A stretch of DNA of 64,000 nucleotides, from positions 558,001-622,000 of the forward strand of contig NZ_MVDG02000001.1 of assembly GCF_002008315.2 (NCBI RefSeq). The letters are read 5' to 3'. Position 1 is the first letter of the stretch. Each line of letters opens with the position of its first letter. Source of the DNA: Arthrobacter sp. KBS0703. GTDB lineage: Bacteria > Actinomycetota > Actinomycetes > Actinomycetales > Micrococcaceae. The notes below the pieces were generated by a model. It saw nothing but the letters and a program-made list of their open reading frames with translations. It did no database searches and was not told the origin of the DNA. A program made the position numbers and the translations under genes. This document shows, piece by piece, positions 9,632-18,218 of this stretch.

Positions 9632-10537
9632 GTGACTTCCACTAATCGTTCAGTCCGCAAGGCCGTCATCCCCGCAGCGGGCCTCGGCACCAGGTTCCTG
9701 CCCGCCACGAAGGCGATGCCCAAGGAGATGCTGCCGGTGGTCGACAAGCCGGCAATCCAGTACGTCGTCGAAGAGGCCGTCAAAGTTGGCCTGAGCGATG
9801 TCCTGATGATCACCGGACGCAACAAGCGCGCCCTCGAGGACCACTTCGACCGGGTTCCCGCCCTGGAAGCCACCCTGGAGGCCAAGGGAGACACCGCCAA
9901 GCTGGAGTCGATCCAGGCAGCGAGCAACCTGGGGGACATCCACTACGTCCGTCAGGGCGACCCCAAAGGGCTGGGCCACGCTGTCCTGCGCGCCCGCCAG
10001 CACGTGGGACACGAGCCTTTCGCCGTGCTGCTCGGTGACGACCTGATCGATGCCCGCGACGAACTGCTGAGCACCATGATCGAAGTCCAGGCCAAGACCG
10101 GCGGCTCCGTCGTGGCCCTCATCGAAGTGGATCCGTCCCAGATCAGCGCCTATGGCTGCGCCGATGTTGCCGCGATCGACGGCGAGGGCTTCGTCCGGAT
10201 CAACAAGCTCGTGGAAAAGCCGGACGTCGACGAGGCACCCTCCAACCTGGCGATCATCGGCCGGTATGTACTTCACCCCGCAGTATTCGACGTGCTCGAA
10301 CGGACGGCCCCCGGACGCGGCGGCGAAATCCAGCTCACAGATGCGCTGCAGGAACTCGCAGCCAGCGACGGAGACGGCTATGGCGTCTACGGCGTGATCT
10401 TCCGGGGCCGGCGCTACGACACCGGCGACAAACTCAGCTACCTCAAGGCCTGTGTCCAGCTCGCCATCGACAGCGACGACCTTGGCCCCGGCCTGCGTGA
10501 GTGGCTGCCGGAGTTCACCGCCGGACTGAACAAGTAA
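9632..10537 (+). CDS. galU: UTP--glucose-1-phosphate uridylyltransferase
   Basis: Makes UDP-glucose from UTP and glucose-1-phosphate for cell-wall and exopolysaccharide synthesis. 301 residues, full length. The nucleotide-binding motif A-V-I-P-A-A-G-L-G-T-R-F-L-P-A-T-K is followed by A-M-P-K-E-M-L-P-V-V-D-K-P. Further markers are Q-G-D-P-K-G-L-G-H-A-V, the metal-binding L-L-G-D-D-L, and F-R-G-R-R-Y-D-T-G-D-K near the end. The start is GTG at 9632. The GNAT gene follows after 6 bases, so the two are probably one transcript. Confidence 0.97.
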   Translation: MTSTNRSVRKAVIPAAGLGTRFLPATKAMPKEMLPVVDKPAIQYVVEEAVKVGLSDVLMITGRNKRALEDHFDRVPALEATLEAKGDTAKLESIQAASNLGDIHYVRQGDPKGLGHAVLRARQHVGHEPFAVLLGDDLIDARDELLSTMIEVQAKTGGSVVALIEVDPSQISAYGCADVAAIDGEGFVRINKLVEKPDVDEAPSNLAIIGRYVLHPAVFDVLERTAPGRGGEIQLTDALQELAASDGDGYGVYGVIFRGRRYDTGDKLSYLKACVQLAIDSDDLGPGLREWLPEFTAGLNK

Positions 10538-10543
10538 CCCTCC

Positions 10544-11164
10544 ATGAGGGTCAGCCACATCTGGCCGGTCACGCTGGAATGCGGGGACATCGTCCTGCGT
10601 CCTATCCGGTACCGTGACCGCAAGGAATGGACGGAGGTCCGTACGCGGAATAGCGAGTGGCTTGCACCCTGGGAGGCATCCAACCCCGCGCCGGGCGGCG
10701 CGCTGCCCGACTACCGGCAGATGGTGAAGTCCCTGAACTCCCAGGCGGCCCAGGCAACGGCCCTGCCGTTCCTGATCACGGCCTGGACCCCCGGGTTCCG
10801 CGACCCGGTCATCGTGGGCCAGTTGACGGTGTCCTCGATTGTGTGGGGCTCGGCCATGATGGCAACGCTTGGCTATTGGGTGGACGAGGCCAGGGCGGGG
10901 CAAGGGATCGCGCCCACCGCTGTTGCCATGGTCACGGACCACTGCTTCCGGACGCTGGGCCTGCACCGCATGGAGATCAACATCCGGCCGGAGAACGGTC
11001 CCAGCCTCCGTGTCGTGGAGAAACTCGGTTTCCGCGACGAGGGCTACAGGCCCCGGTTCCTGCACATCAACGGGGAATGGGCTGACCACCGAACCTTCGC
11101 GCTGACCTCAGAGGAGGTTCCGGAGGGGCTGCTCGGTCCGTGGCTCCGCAGGAGACCGGCCTGA
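10544..11164 (+). CDS. GNAT family N-acetyltransferase (RimJ/RimL type)
   Basis: 206 residues with a GNAT fold. The acetyl-CoA loop appears as V-D-E-A-R-A-G-Q-G-I-A-P-T-A-V, followed by H-R-M-E-I-N-I-R-P-E-N and S-L-R-V-V-E-K-L-G-F-R-D-E-G, the pattern of ribosomal-protein or spermidine-type acetyltransferases. Substrate is unknown. It lies 6 bases after galU, as is common in related actinobacteria. Confidence 0.88.
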   Translation: MRVSHIWPVTLECGDIVLRPIRYRDRKEWTEVRTRNSEWLAPWEASNPAPGGALPDYRQMVKSLNSQAAQATALPFLITAWTPGFRDPVIVGQLTVSSIVWGSAMMATLGYWVDEARAGQGIAPTAVAMVTDHCFRTLGLHRMEINIRPENGPSLRVVEKLGFRDEGYRPRFLHINGEWADHRTFALTSEEVPEGLLGPWLRRRPA

Positions 11165-11271
11165 GGGTCCGGGGCCAGGCAACTTCCTCGGCATAAGTCC
11201 ATTGATTTGAGAGCCCGCCCGCGACACACCGAGACGAATGCCACACCCGGTCGCCTATTCCTCATACGGTT

Positions 11272-12267
11272 TTGTATGTGGACATCCCCCTTAGCAGCTC
11301 AGTCATCCTTGTGGTCGCTGTCGCGCTCTGGATTTTATGGGTTGCCCCTTACGTGCTCCGCAACCGCCGGCATCAGTTCCAGGCTGCCGGTGACCTGACG
11401 GTGGAGACCGTTGACGCCGAAACTGCAAACCCGCAAGCCGGGAGGGTCGCACACATGACCGCCCAGCAGGAGAAACGCATGGACACCAGGAAGAGCAGCG
11501 AATCCGCAGCCGGCTTCACGCCGGCCAGGTCCGGTGGCCAGCCGGCCGCAAAGGACGGCGGTGCCTTCCGCATCCGCTACGGACGGACAGCCATCGCCCT
11601 CGCCGGGCTGCTGTCCCTCATTACAGCGGTGGTCAGCGGCGTCCTGCGGATCTTCGGCATCGGCAACCCCTGGCTTCCGGCCCTGGCGTTCCTGACCGGC
11701 GCTGCCGCCGTCGTTCTTCTGCGTCGGCTGGCCGTCCGGGACCGCCGGAAGAAGATGAACGCCGCATTCAGCGCTGCCATGGGTTCGCGGGCTGAAAGCA
11801 GTACCCGCACGGAGCGGTATTCGGATCCGGTGCCGTCCGGGGAAGGCGCCGTCCAGCGGGAAAACATGCTCTTCGACGCCGAAGCCGTTGCGCCCCGACC
11901 CAAGCCCCTGACGGCGAGGGAACTCCGCGAGGCCGCCTTGGCAGTGGCCGTCGCAGCGGGAGACAACAGTGCCGCCCAGGCTGCCAGCGAACCGGCCGCG
12001 GCTGAAGACACCAGCTGGGAGCCGGTAGAAGTTCCCAAGCCCACCTATGTTGAGGCTGCTAAGGCGGACCGCCCCGCACCCGAACCGCTCGATCTTCCGG
12101 AGTCTCCCAAGGCCGTCGGCAAGCCTTCGCTCAAGCAGGGCCCCGCCGCTGTCTCTTATACACATCTGGCCGTGGCAGCGCCGAATGCCGGCCCCGCGCG
12201 GCCCCTGACCAAGGCCCAGAGCGCGCTGAGCAACCTTGACGACGTCCTGCAGCGCCGCCGGGCGTAG
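11272..12267 (+). CDS. Membrane protein of unknown function (contains adapter)
   Basis: About 331 codons. One membrane helix lies at the N terminus (SSVILVVAVALWILWVAPYVL) and two in the middle (IALAGLLSLITAVVSGVL and LPALAFLTGAAAVVLL), followed by a long charged cytoplasmic tail ending in L-S-N-L-D-D-V-L-Q-R-R-R. Start is TTG at 11272 or GTG at 11278. A single 19-bp Tn5 mosaic end sits at 12149-12167; its codons (V-S-Y-T-H-L) are not native. The frame before and after both look genuine, so native bases were probably lost there. Confidence 0.7.
   Translation: MYVDIPLSSSVILVVAVALWILWVAPYVLRNRRHQFQAAGDLTVETVDAETANPQAGRVAHMTAQQEKRMDTRKSSESAAGFTPARSGGQPAAKDGGAFRIRYGRTAIALAGLLSLITAVVSGVLRIFGIGNPWLPALAFLTGAAAVVLLRRLAVRDRRKKMNAAFSAAMGSRAESSTRTERYSDPVPSGEGAVQRENMLFDAEAVAPRPKPLTARELREAALAVAVAAGDNSAAQAASEPAAAEDTSWEPVEVPKPTYVEAAKADRPAPEPLDLPESPKAVGKPSLKQGPAAVSYTHLAVAAPNAGPARPLTKAQSALSNLDDVLQRRRA
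12149..12167. other. Embedded single Tn5 mosaic end (artefact) 4
   Basis: Exact 19-bp mosaic end without its mirror half, within a coding region. It marks a possible misjoin or consensus error. Confidence 0.95.
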
Positions 12268-12297
12268 CGACCGTCCGCGCGGGTGTAGCCTCAGGCC

Positions 12298-13098
12298 ATG
12301 ACCCGTATCTGTGTGGCCGGCGGCACCGGCCAGGTGGGCCGCGAAGTGGTGAGCCAGGCGCTTTCCGGCGGTCACACCGTCGCCGTCCTCAGCCGCAACC
12401 CGCCTCCGGCAGGTTCCCCGGAACACCACGACGGCGCCACTTACTTCCGTGCCGACGTCACCACCGGCGAAGGGCTGGCGGAAGCGCTGGCGGGTGCCGA
12501 CGTCGTGATCGACTGCCTTGAGGGGCAATCAGGCAAGGCGCTCAGGCTGTTTGCCGCCGGCGGTGCGTTGTTGCTTGCCGCGGCACTCGAGGCCGGCGTT
12601 GGGCGGGCGGTCCTGCTCTCCATCATTAACTGCGGTCAGAGCAGTTACGGGTTCTACCGGTCGAAAGCGGACAAGGAACGGGTGTACGCCCGTTCCCAGC
12701 TCGAAACCGCGACAGTGCGGGCCACACAGTTCCACAGCCTCGTGGCCGGGCTGTTCGCTGCCGGGTCTCGCGTTGGCCTCATTCCCGTGGTCAGGGGCGC
12801 CCGGTTCCAGACGATTTCCCCGGCCGATGTGGCCGCCGCACTGCTGGAAGCAGCGGTGGGGCCAGCGGCCGCCGACCGGCACCGCCTGCGGACGATTGGC
12901 GGCCCTGAGATCCAAGATATGAACGACCTGGCGCGCACGTGGAAGCAGGTCACGGGCGCCCGGGGCGTCGTGGCAGCGTTCTCGTTGCCCGGGTCTATGG
13001 GCAAATTCCTGCGCGAAGGCAAGAACCTGGCGCCCGGGGAGCGCTACGGACGCGAGACATTCAGGGGCTGGCTGGAAAAGCGGGCGGAAAATTTGTAG
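12298..13098 (+). CDS. NAD(P)-binding Rossmann-fold protein (NmrA / atypical SDR type)
   Basis: 266 residues with the dinucleotide-binding motif V-A-G-G-T-G-Q-V-G-R at residues 6-15 and the pattern D-V-T-T-G-E-G-L-A-E-A-L-A-G-A-D-V-V-I-D typical of NmrA-like atypical short-chain dehydrogenases. The usual SDR Y-x-x-x-K appears as Y-R-S-K-A-D-K-E. It may be an NAD(P)H-dependent reductase or a redox sensor; the substrate is not visible. Last protein gene before the tRNA. Confidence 0.8.
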   Translation: MTRICVAGGTGQVGREVVSQALSGGHTVAVLSRNPPPAGSPEHHDGATYFRADVTTGEGLAEALAGADVVIDCLEGQSGKALRLFAAGGALLLAAALEAGVGRAVLLSIINCGQSSYGFYRSKADKERVYARSQLETATVRATQFHSLVAGLFAAGSRVGLIPVVRGARFQTISPADVAAALLEAAVGPAAADRHRLRTIGGPEIQDMNDLARTWKQVTGARGVVAAFSLPGSMGKFLREGKNLAPGERYGRETFRGWLEKRAENL

Positions 13099-13142
13099 CC
13101 TAGGGAAACCGGCGTTGCGGTTGTCTCTGGCAGTGGCGCCCC

Positions 13143-13215
13143 GGGGTTATAGCTCAGTTGGTAGAGCGCTTCGTTCGCATCGAAGAGGTCAGGGGTTCGA
13201 ATCCCCTTAGCTCCA
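13143..13215 (+). tRNA. tRNA-Ala (anticodon CGC)
   Basis: A complete cloverleaf can be folded. The acceptor GGGGTTA pairs with TAGCTCC (two wobbles), the D stem is GCTC/GAGC, and the anticodon stem is CTTCG/CGAAG with loop TTCGCAT, giving anticodon CGC. The T stem AGGGG/CCCCT carries loop TTCGAAT, and the discriminator is A. CCA is not encoded. It forms the border between chromosomal genes and the accessory region, a typical integration target, but no second copy of its 3' end was found in the window. Confidence 0.95.
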
Positions 13216-13567
13216 CAATTTGTAGGGTTTTTCCGGCCTTAATGGTGCCTGGATAAACACTTTGGTAACACTTTGGGTCACATACTTGACGGCGTTCAGA
13301 GTTTGAGCAGTGTGTCATAGCGCCATCCTAGGGGAGTGGTGGCCGGATCGCTGCTCGGATCCAAGCCCCAGGCATTGGAACGCCCTGGAGGATTCAGGAA
13401 ATTTGTTCGGTGCAGACGCTGACATTTGCACGAACGGTGAATCACTAGGCAAAACTTGCTAGAGGGACATTGCTTGTACCGCATGGGTAAGGCCCGAGTG
13501 TGGGTTGCCGCGTAGAAAGTAGAAACAGGTGTGGGGCGGACAGACCGCCTGGCCACATCAGCGGGTG
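13216..13567. other. Stretch without a supported gene after tRNA-Ala
   Basis: No convincing coding sequence. Just after the tRNA there is an imperfect repeat, ACACTTTGGTA / ACACTTTGGGT (13257-13278). The base composition is lower in GC than the genes on either side, consistent with an insertion boundary. Confidence 0.4.
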
Positions 13568-13708
13568 TTAGCTGTCGCGCCGAGAACTCAATAGGCTCCT
13601 ACCGGGGGTAACCGACGTCGAAGCTCCTGTTGGCCCTCCTACGGCGTTGTAGAGCCAAACGTTGGCATCGTCCTCATAGCCCGTCGGATGTTTGGCGACT
13701 GTGGACAT
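13568..13708 (-). CDS. Possible small protein (46 aa)
   Basis: ATG at 13708 is preceded by a strong ribosome-binding site (GGAGGA, 6-7 bases upstream). It encodes 46 residues starting M-S-T-V-A-K-H-P-T-G-Y-E-D-D-A-N and ending R-R-D-S. No homology is recognised. The good ribosome site is the main support. Confidence 0.4.
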   Translation of the reverse strand: MSTVAKHPTGYEDDANVWLYNAVGGPTGASTSVTPGRSLLSSRRDS

Positions 13709-13874
13709 CTTTCCTCCTCCGAGCCAGAGACTATGTGGTTCAATCCGGCTGCCCTATAGCTTGCTGCTTGCCGTGACCAAGTGTCGGTTGCTGGCCAAGT
13801 CGTCTTCCTTCTGCCTGTCGGTAGCCTTGAACGGATAGGGCTGACAGCAGATGGCCTCGTGGCAGACGCTCCCC

Positions 13875-13904
13875 GGCGACCAGCTCCGGCGGTGCCGTAC
13901 ACAT
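13875..13904 (+). promoter_or_regulatory. Element-type promoter (GGNNAS-N14-CCGYACACAT)
   Basis: GGCGAC, 14 bases, then CCGTACACAT, ending 7 bases before the ATG at 13912 of the phosphoesterase gene. Confidence 0.6.
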
Positions 13905-13911
13905 GGGAGGG

Positions 13912-14700
13912 ATGAGCGAAATTAGTGCGGAGCACAATGAGGTGGACCATTGGCCGGACGAGCTTCTGGTCGCCGGTGACTGGCACGGGAACACCATTTG
14001 GATGGAGAAGGTGCTGCGGGCCGCTGCCCGTAGCGGACACAAAACGATCATCCATGTCGGTGACCTGGCCGTCCTGTGGCCGGCGGCCAACGATAACGAC
14101 AAGTTCACGAAGGTCCTGAAACGGCGCCTGGACGAGCATGATTTGACGCTGGTATTCGTGGACGGCAACCATGACGTGCACCCGAAGCTGCGGGCCCTGC
14201 CTGTGAATGAAGACGGCTTCGGTGTGATCAATGACCGGCTGCTGTACGCACCGCGCGGGCACCGTTGGAATTGGTCGGGGGTTCGGTTCGGGGCCCTAGG
14301 CGGGGCATATTCGGTGGACCGCCGTTCCCGGAAGCTGGGCAAGTCCTGGTGGGAGGGGGAGGAAACCAGTGAGGCCGACGTCTGTCGCTTGGGCCCGGGC
14401 CGTTTGGACGTGCTGATCACCCATGAGGTTCCGGCAGGGATTGACGTCGTGTCGGAGTTCTCCTTCGGGCTGCCGAAGGTCATTGAGCAGGAGGCGTACG
14501 CCAACCGCCTGTTGGTCCGGGACGCCGTTCGCAATACCGAGCCCCGACTGGTGTTTTCCGGTCACTGGCACCAGCGGCGCAGCGCACTGATGCCGAACAT
14601 GGGCACCCAGGTTCATGTCCTGCACATGGACCAGTTCGAGGGCAATGTCGTGGCCCTGAACTTGAAAACTCTGGGAGTTCGGGAGTACCCGCTGGACTGA
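13912..14700 (+). CDS. Calcineurin-like metallophosphoesterase
   Basis: 262 residues with the metallophosphoesterase motifs in order: G-D-W-H-G-N (near 24), H-V-G-D-L-A-V (near 50), V-D-G-N-H-D (near 84), I-T-H-E and G-H-W-H-Q-R (near 220). Together these supply the two-metal site. The substrate is unknown; such enzymes on phages and plasmids act on nucleotides or phosphoproteins. ATG at 13912 is preceded by GGGAGG. The gene sits in the accessory region and carries the repeated upstream promoter-like element. Confidence 0.85.
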   Translation: MSEISAEHNEVDHWPDELLVAGDWHGNTIWMEKVLRAAARSGHKTIIHVGDLAVLWPAANDNDKFTKVLKRRLDEHDLTLVFVDGNHDVHPKLRALPVNEDGFGVINDRLLYAPRGHRWNWSGVRFGALGGAYSVDRRSRKLGKSWWEGEETSEADVCRLGPGRLDVLITHEVPAGIDVVSEFSFGLPKVIEQEAYANRLLVRDAVRNTEPRLVFSGHWHQRRSALMPNMGTQVHVLHMDQFEGNVVALNLKTLGVREYPLD

Positions 14701-14787
14701 AGCACCATTACGGAGACGCGTGGTGCGGTTCCCTCGTCTTTCGTGACTGGTATTGCTTACCAGGTGTGCGGCACTAGGCTCTCGGGC

Positions 14788-15480
14788 ATGATGAAGAATC
14801 TTACGATTGGTGGCCTGAAGGTCAGCGTCGGGCACGCCAAGGAGTTGGCCGGGGAGTATATGAACCAGCCCGGCAGATGGTCCTACCCGGCGTACGACAG
14901 CTATCCGGGCAACGGTGATCCGGACACGATCGGCCCACAGGACGTGCTGGCTGCCGGGCTCCTGAACGCAGGGCAGAACCCGCTGACGACCCAGTACACG
15001 TTCGAGAGCCTGTCCCATGAGATCAACACCCGGCTGGGGAACGTGCCTCGGTCCACCCTCGACATGGCGGACGATCCGACGCTGGAGGTGATCGCGCACC
15101 TGTTCGGTGTCCTGGACCGGAAGGAACGGCCCCTGTCGGTCCGGTTGACCAAGCTGAGCAAGGTCCTGCACCTGAAGCGCCCGGGCCTGCTCCCGCTGTA
15201 CGACGACCACGTCTGGCGGGCCTATAGCAAGCTTGGAAACGTCCGGGTCCAACCGAAGTTAGGCCGCGGCTGGAAGGATTTCGCCCTCGCTTGGCTGCCT
15301 GAGATCAGGAAGGACCTCCGCGACGGACTGGAGCACTGGACGGAAATCGCCGGCCTCGCCCCGGTCGACGGCCCTACTGTCACCCCGCTACGCGCACTGG
15401 ACATGGTGGTCTGGCGTCTGGTTGAGGAAGTGGCCCCGCGGCCGCGTAAGCCCAGGCGCTCCAATCAGGTACCGGCATAG
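14788..15480 (+). CDS. DUF6308 family protein
   Basis: About 230 residues resembling the uncharacterised actinobacterial DUF6308 family. Recognisable segments are L-L-P-L-Y-D-D-H-V-W-R-A-Y, preceded by R-L-T-K-L-S-K-V-L-H-L-K-R-P, and the final L-R-A-L-D-M-V-V-W. Tandem ATG codons at 14788 and 14791 give the start. Function is unknown. The family is frequent in mobile and defence-associated contexts, but nothing here fixes a role. Confidence 0.7.
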   Translation: MMKNLTIGGLKVSVGHAKELAGEYMNQPGRWSYPAYDSYPGNGDPDTIGPQDVLAAGLLNAGQNPLTTQYTFESLSHEINTRLGNVPRSTLDMADDPTLEVIAHLFGVLDRKERPLSVRLTKLSKVLHLKRPGLLPLYDDHVWRAYSKLGNVRVQPKLGRGWKDFALAWLPEIRKDLRDGLEHWTEIAGLAPVDGPTVTPLRALDMVVWRLVEEVAPRPRKPRRSNQVPA

Positions 15481-15521
15481 CAAGGCCGCGCACCTGCGGG
15501 CCCTCCACCACGGTCCAGTCG

Positions 15522-15746
15522 TTGTTGGAGCCGTTGCGGATCCAGATCGGCTACCGCGGCGAAATCCAGGTATGCCTGCTGAACACGGACCGGAACAAAG
15601 CAATGGACTTCAAGCGCGGAAACCGTATCGCCCAGTTAGTCATCCAGCGGATCGAAATCGCCTCGTTCGCCCGAGTCGATGAGCTCACTGAATCGGTCCG
15701 CGGCACCGGCGGCTTCGGCTCCACGGGAGGCTTCGCGGCGCCCTGA
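15522..15746 (+). pseudogene. dUTPase (dut) 3' fragment
   Basis: Encodes only the C-terminal half of a trimeric dUTP diphosphatase: Y-R-G-E-I-Q-V-C-L-L-N-T-D (motif III), R-G-N-R-I-A-Q-L-V-I-Q (motif IV region), and the Gly-rich end R-G-T-G-G-F-G-S-T-G (motif V). The substrate-binding and catalytic motifs I and II, which should lie about 80 residues earlier, are absent. The preceding sequence is unrelated, so this is a truncated remnant, probably of phage or plasmid origin. Confidence 0.8.
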
Positions 15747-15940
15747 TGCCGTCTGACGTGCGGCTTTACTGAAGCCGCAGGGCGGAGCGGCCCGGACCTG
15801 ATGCTTGCCAAAGTGTCGGATGATGCTGCTAATGTGTGGAACGCAGCACGTCAGGAAAGACCGTATGGTGGCCTGACAAGCCTTGAATCAAACATATGCA
15901 GCAGCCGACTACCTAACGGAAAAGGTCTGCCACTGCGAAG

Positions 15941-15976
15941 AAGCCCCGGAACCTCGAACGTCCCGGGGTTTCTTTG
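15941..15976 (+). terminator. Rho-independent terminator
   Basis: Stem AAGCCCCGG with CCGGGGTTT (one G-T pair), 13-nt loop, followed by CTTTG. It lies in the gene-free stretch 15747-16118, which otherwise shows nothing supportable. Confidence 0.6.
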
Positions 15977-16118
15977 CGTCCAGGGGTAGTAGCCCCTCCG
16001 CCTTCTTTGTGTGCGGCCCGCGGGCGTTTCGATCAGCGGTGAGGGCGTTCCGGATTCCCGCACACATTGGCAGTACCGGCAGGGAGCCGGGAATGCCGAT
16101 ACCGGAGGACCGAACACC

Positions 16119-16544
16119 ATGGCTACTTTCAACCTGGACGAGCTGCTCACCATCAACGACAGCGACCCGATCACGTACTCCGAGGGCCACCCGGGCGCCG
16201 GTAACCCGCAGGCCCTCTTCGGTCAGGACCACTTCGGCGGACCGCAGCTGGCCATGTTCGACAAGACCCACCGCGGCACCGACCTGTACACCACCTACAG
16301 CGTCGGCGGCTGGGAAGCCGGGAACTTCCACCGGGTCATCTGCGAGGGACCGCTGGTCGAAGGACCGCACGCCTGGATGAGCGCCAACGCCACCGTCCTC
16401 ACCGCCCACAAGCAGGAACGCCGCGAACAGATCCTCGTCGCCGAGGGCGACACAATCATCCTCCGAGGCACCGAATACGCCATCAGCCAGGACCGCTACG
16501 GCTACATCAAGCTGACCCCGACCCCAGTTTCGGCCGAGGCGTAA
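16119..16544 (+). CDS. Hypothetical accessory protein
   Basis: 141 residues, M-A-T-F-N-L-D-E-L-L-T, acidic at first, no membrane segments, Trp/His/Gly-rich middle (V-G-G-W-E-A-G-N-F-H-R). ATG at 16119 has GGAGGA about nine bases upstream. A perfect terminator follows at once. No family is recognised. Confidence 0.65.
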   Translation: MATFNLDELLTINDSDPITYSEGHPGAGNPQALFGQDHFGGPQLAMFDKTHRGTDLYTTYSVGGWEAGNFHRVICEGPLVEGPHAWMSANATVLTAHKQERREQILVAEGDTIILRGTEYAISQDRYGYIKLTPTPVSAEA

Positions 16545-16551
16545 GCACAGC

Positions 16552-16584
16552 GAAGCCCCGGCGCGGAGACCTTGCCGGGGCTTC
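16552..16584. terminator. Perfect hairpin terminator
   Basis: GAAGCCCCGGC / GCCGGGGCTTC, an 11-bp perfect stem with an 11-nt loop, placed between two convergent genes. It likely serves both. Confidence 0.8.
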
Positions 16585-16595
16585 TACGTGTCGCC

Positions 16596-17306
16596 CTAGT
16601 ACTGGATGTCGGCGATCTTCCAGTTGCCGTCCACGACCTTCATGGTGAAGGTGTACGTGCCGGTCACGGGAATGGTGTCGTTCTTGTCGTACTCCGTGCT
16701 GATGCGGTTCTCGGACGCGTTACTGCTGTTGGTCCAGCTGACCGTGAATTCCGCATGTCCCTCGTCCGCCGAGCCGGACACATTTCTGACTTCGCCGGTG
16801 GCGGCCATGGTGCGTTTGTACGGCACCGAGTCCTCCCATGTGATCAGAGCGCGCTCGATCGTCGCCACGTTGATCTTGGTCTCCGTAATTTTCATGTGGC
16901 TGAGGCGCGGGTTGGCTTCAAAGCCTTCGACGAAGAGTGCCTTTGTGACCAGCTCGGCACCCGCTTCCGCAATGGGCTGTGCGATCTCAGCTGGCTTCTT
17001 GTTAGCGTTCGGATCCATGTACTTCTCATTGGTTTCCTGGTTTGCTCCGTAGTTCTCCCAAGCGGTCCACCTGTCATCCAGAATGGCCTTGGCCAGGCTC
17101 TCAACCGGATATTTATCGACGGGAAGCTCGAACGACGCAGCAGTAGCAACTGTGCTGACGGCCGAAGGGGACACAGAGGCGGCAGGTGATGAGCTGGCGG
17201 CTACCGGCGCCGAAGCAGGTGCCGCCTGGGGCGAGGAGCACCCTACCAATGCGGAAGCCAGGAAGGCTGTAAGGCAGGCTGCCCCCAGGGTCGTTTTAGC
17301 TGCCAT
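16596..17306 (-). CDS. Secreted lipoprotein of unknown function
   Basis: 236 residues. It has a classic type II signal peptide: basic start, hydrophobic stretch, lipobox L-V-G-C-S at about 20-24. An Ala/Ser/Pro/Val-rich linker of some 35 residues follows, then a globular domain ending in V-V-D-G-N-W-K-I-A-D-I-Q-Y, which recalls the closing strand of NTF2-like or SnoaL-like domains. No catalytic motif is seen. Confidence 0.75.
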   Translation of the reverse strand: MAAKTTLGAACLTAFLASALVGCSSPQAAPASAPVAASSSPAASVSPSAVSTVATAASFELPVDKYPVESLAKAILDDRWTAWENYGANQETNEKYMDPNANKKPAEIAQPIAEAGAELVTKALFVEGFEANPRLSHMKITETKINVATIERALITWEDSVPYKRTMAATGEVRNVSGSADEGHAEFTVSWTNSSNASENRISTEYDKNDTIPVTGTYTFTMKVVDGNWKIADIQY

Positions 17307-17384
17307 GATTCCCCCAAATATTGTGATGAGCTGGCGCCAGTATATTGGTCGTCCGCACCAGGCTTGTGGAAATGACCGACGCTT

Positions 17385-18101
17385 CTAACCGTGGAGTGCC
17401 GCCACGGCCTTGGCTGCCACCTGGATGCTTTCCCAACCCCGCCGGCCAGCGGCAATAGTGCGGCGGTCGAGTGCGACGCCCTTGTTCTGAAGGATCGCTA
17501 CCAGGGTCGCGTTCACGACATCCTCGCGGAGCTCGCTCAGCCAAGGGCCACGGATGTTCGGCATGACCGGAATGCGGGCCCGGATGGTCAGGAAGTGCCC
17601 GCCAATCATGGCCGCCGCGAAGCAGATGATGCCGATGATAAGCAGCTTCAGGTAGTTTTCCTGGTCGGTGGCCACAATGTAAGCGGGCGGTGCGATCAGT
17701 GCCGCCATCAGGCCCAGACGCATCGCCAGGATTGCCCGGGCACTGCCGGAGGCCTTGCGGCGGGCCACGGTGCCGGCCAGCTGCTTGTCCCGGACAGCCT
17801 GCGCCTTCAGCCGCCACTGGCGCTGCGAACCCAGGTGAAGCTGGACGAGGGCGCGGGCCGCGGCCAGCTCCTCCGGGTTCTCTTTCCGGAGGGCGGTCAC
17901 GACCGGGTCCTCGGCGTCGGCCCAGGCACTGTCCAGGCGGCGGTCGATGGCGGCGGCCATGTCATTCAGACCCAGGCGGGCTGCGGCTTCGGCGGTTTCT
18001 TCGACGCGGAGCGGCTGTGCCGGGCTGGTTTGCTGTGGTGTTCCTTCGTGGCGGGCGCCGTACCGCGGCGACCCGTCGACGAGCTGATATTCATTGCTCA
18101 T
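17385..18101 (-). CDS. Two-helix membrane protein, 'DGSPRYG' paralog A
   Basis: 238 residues. It starts M-S-N-E-Y-Q-L-V-D-G-S-P-R-Y-G. A soluble helical N-terminal half of about 130 residues precedes two membrane helices (LGLMAALIAPPAYIVA and LLIIGIICFAAAMIGGHFL). The C-terminal domain contains D-V-V-N-A-T-L-V-A-I-L-Q-N-K. It is a tandem paralog of the next gene upstream, with the same layout. Last gene of a four-gene operon (19620 to 17385). Family not recognised. Confidence 0.7.
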   Translation of the reverse strand: MSNEYQLVDGSPRYGARHEGTPQQTSPAQPLRVEETAEAAARLGLNDMAAAIDRRLDSAWADAEDPVVTALRKENPEELAAARALVQLHLGSQRQWRLKAQAVRDKQLAGTVARRKASGSARAILAMRLGLMAALIAPPAYIVATDQENYLKLLIIGIICFAAAMIGGHFLTIRARIPVMPNIRGPWLSELREDVVNATLVAILQNKGVALDRRTIAAGRRGWESIQVAAKAVAALHG

Positions 18102-18218
18102 TGTTTCCCCATATCGTGGCCCGGCTGCGGGTCCTTCGGTTGCTGCACGCCGGACTGGGCCGGCGGCTCTGCCGGTCCGAGGATCATTGTCCATGGCAAC
18201 GGTCGGCAGGCTGGATTG

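Noticed and set aside
13296..13556. 86-codon minus-strand frame after the tRNA
   Set aside because: No ribosome site, odd composition, no similarity; treated as non-coding.
14765..14775. GTGTGCGG before the DUF6308 gene as another copy of the element
   Set aside because: It has the wrong orientation relative to the gene and only a partial match.
16008..16016. TTGTGTGCGG at 16,008 as another copy
   Set aside because: No start codon lies at the expected distance on the matching strand.
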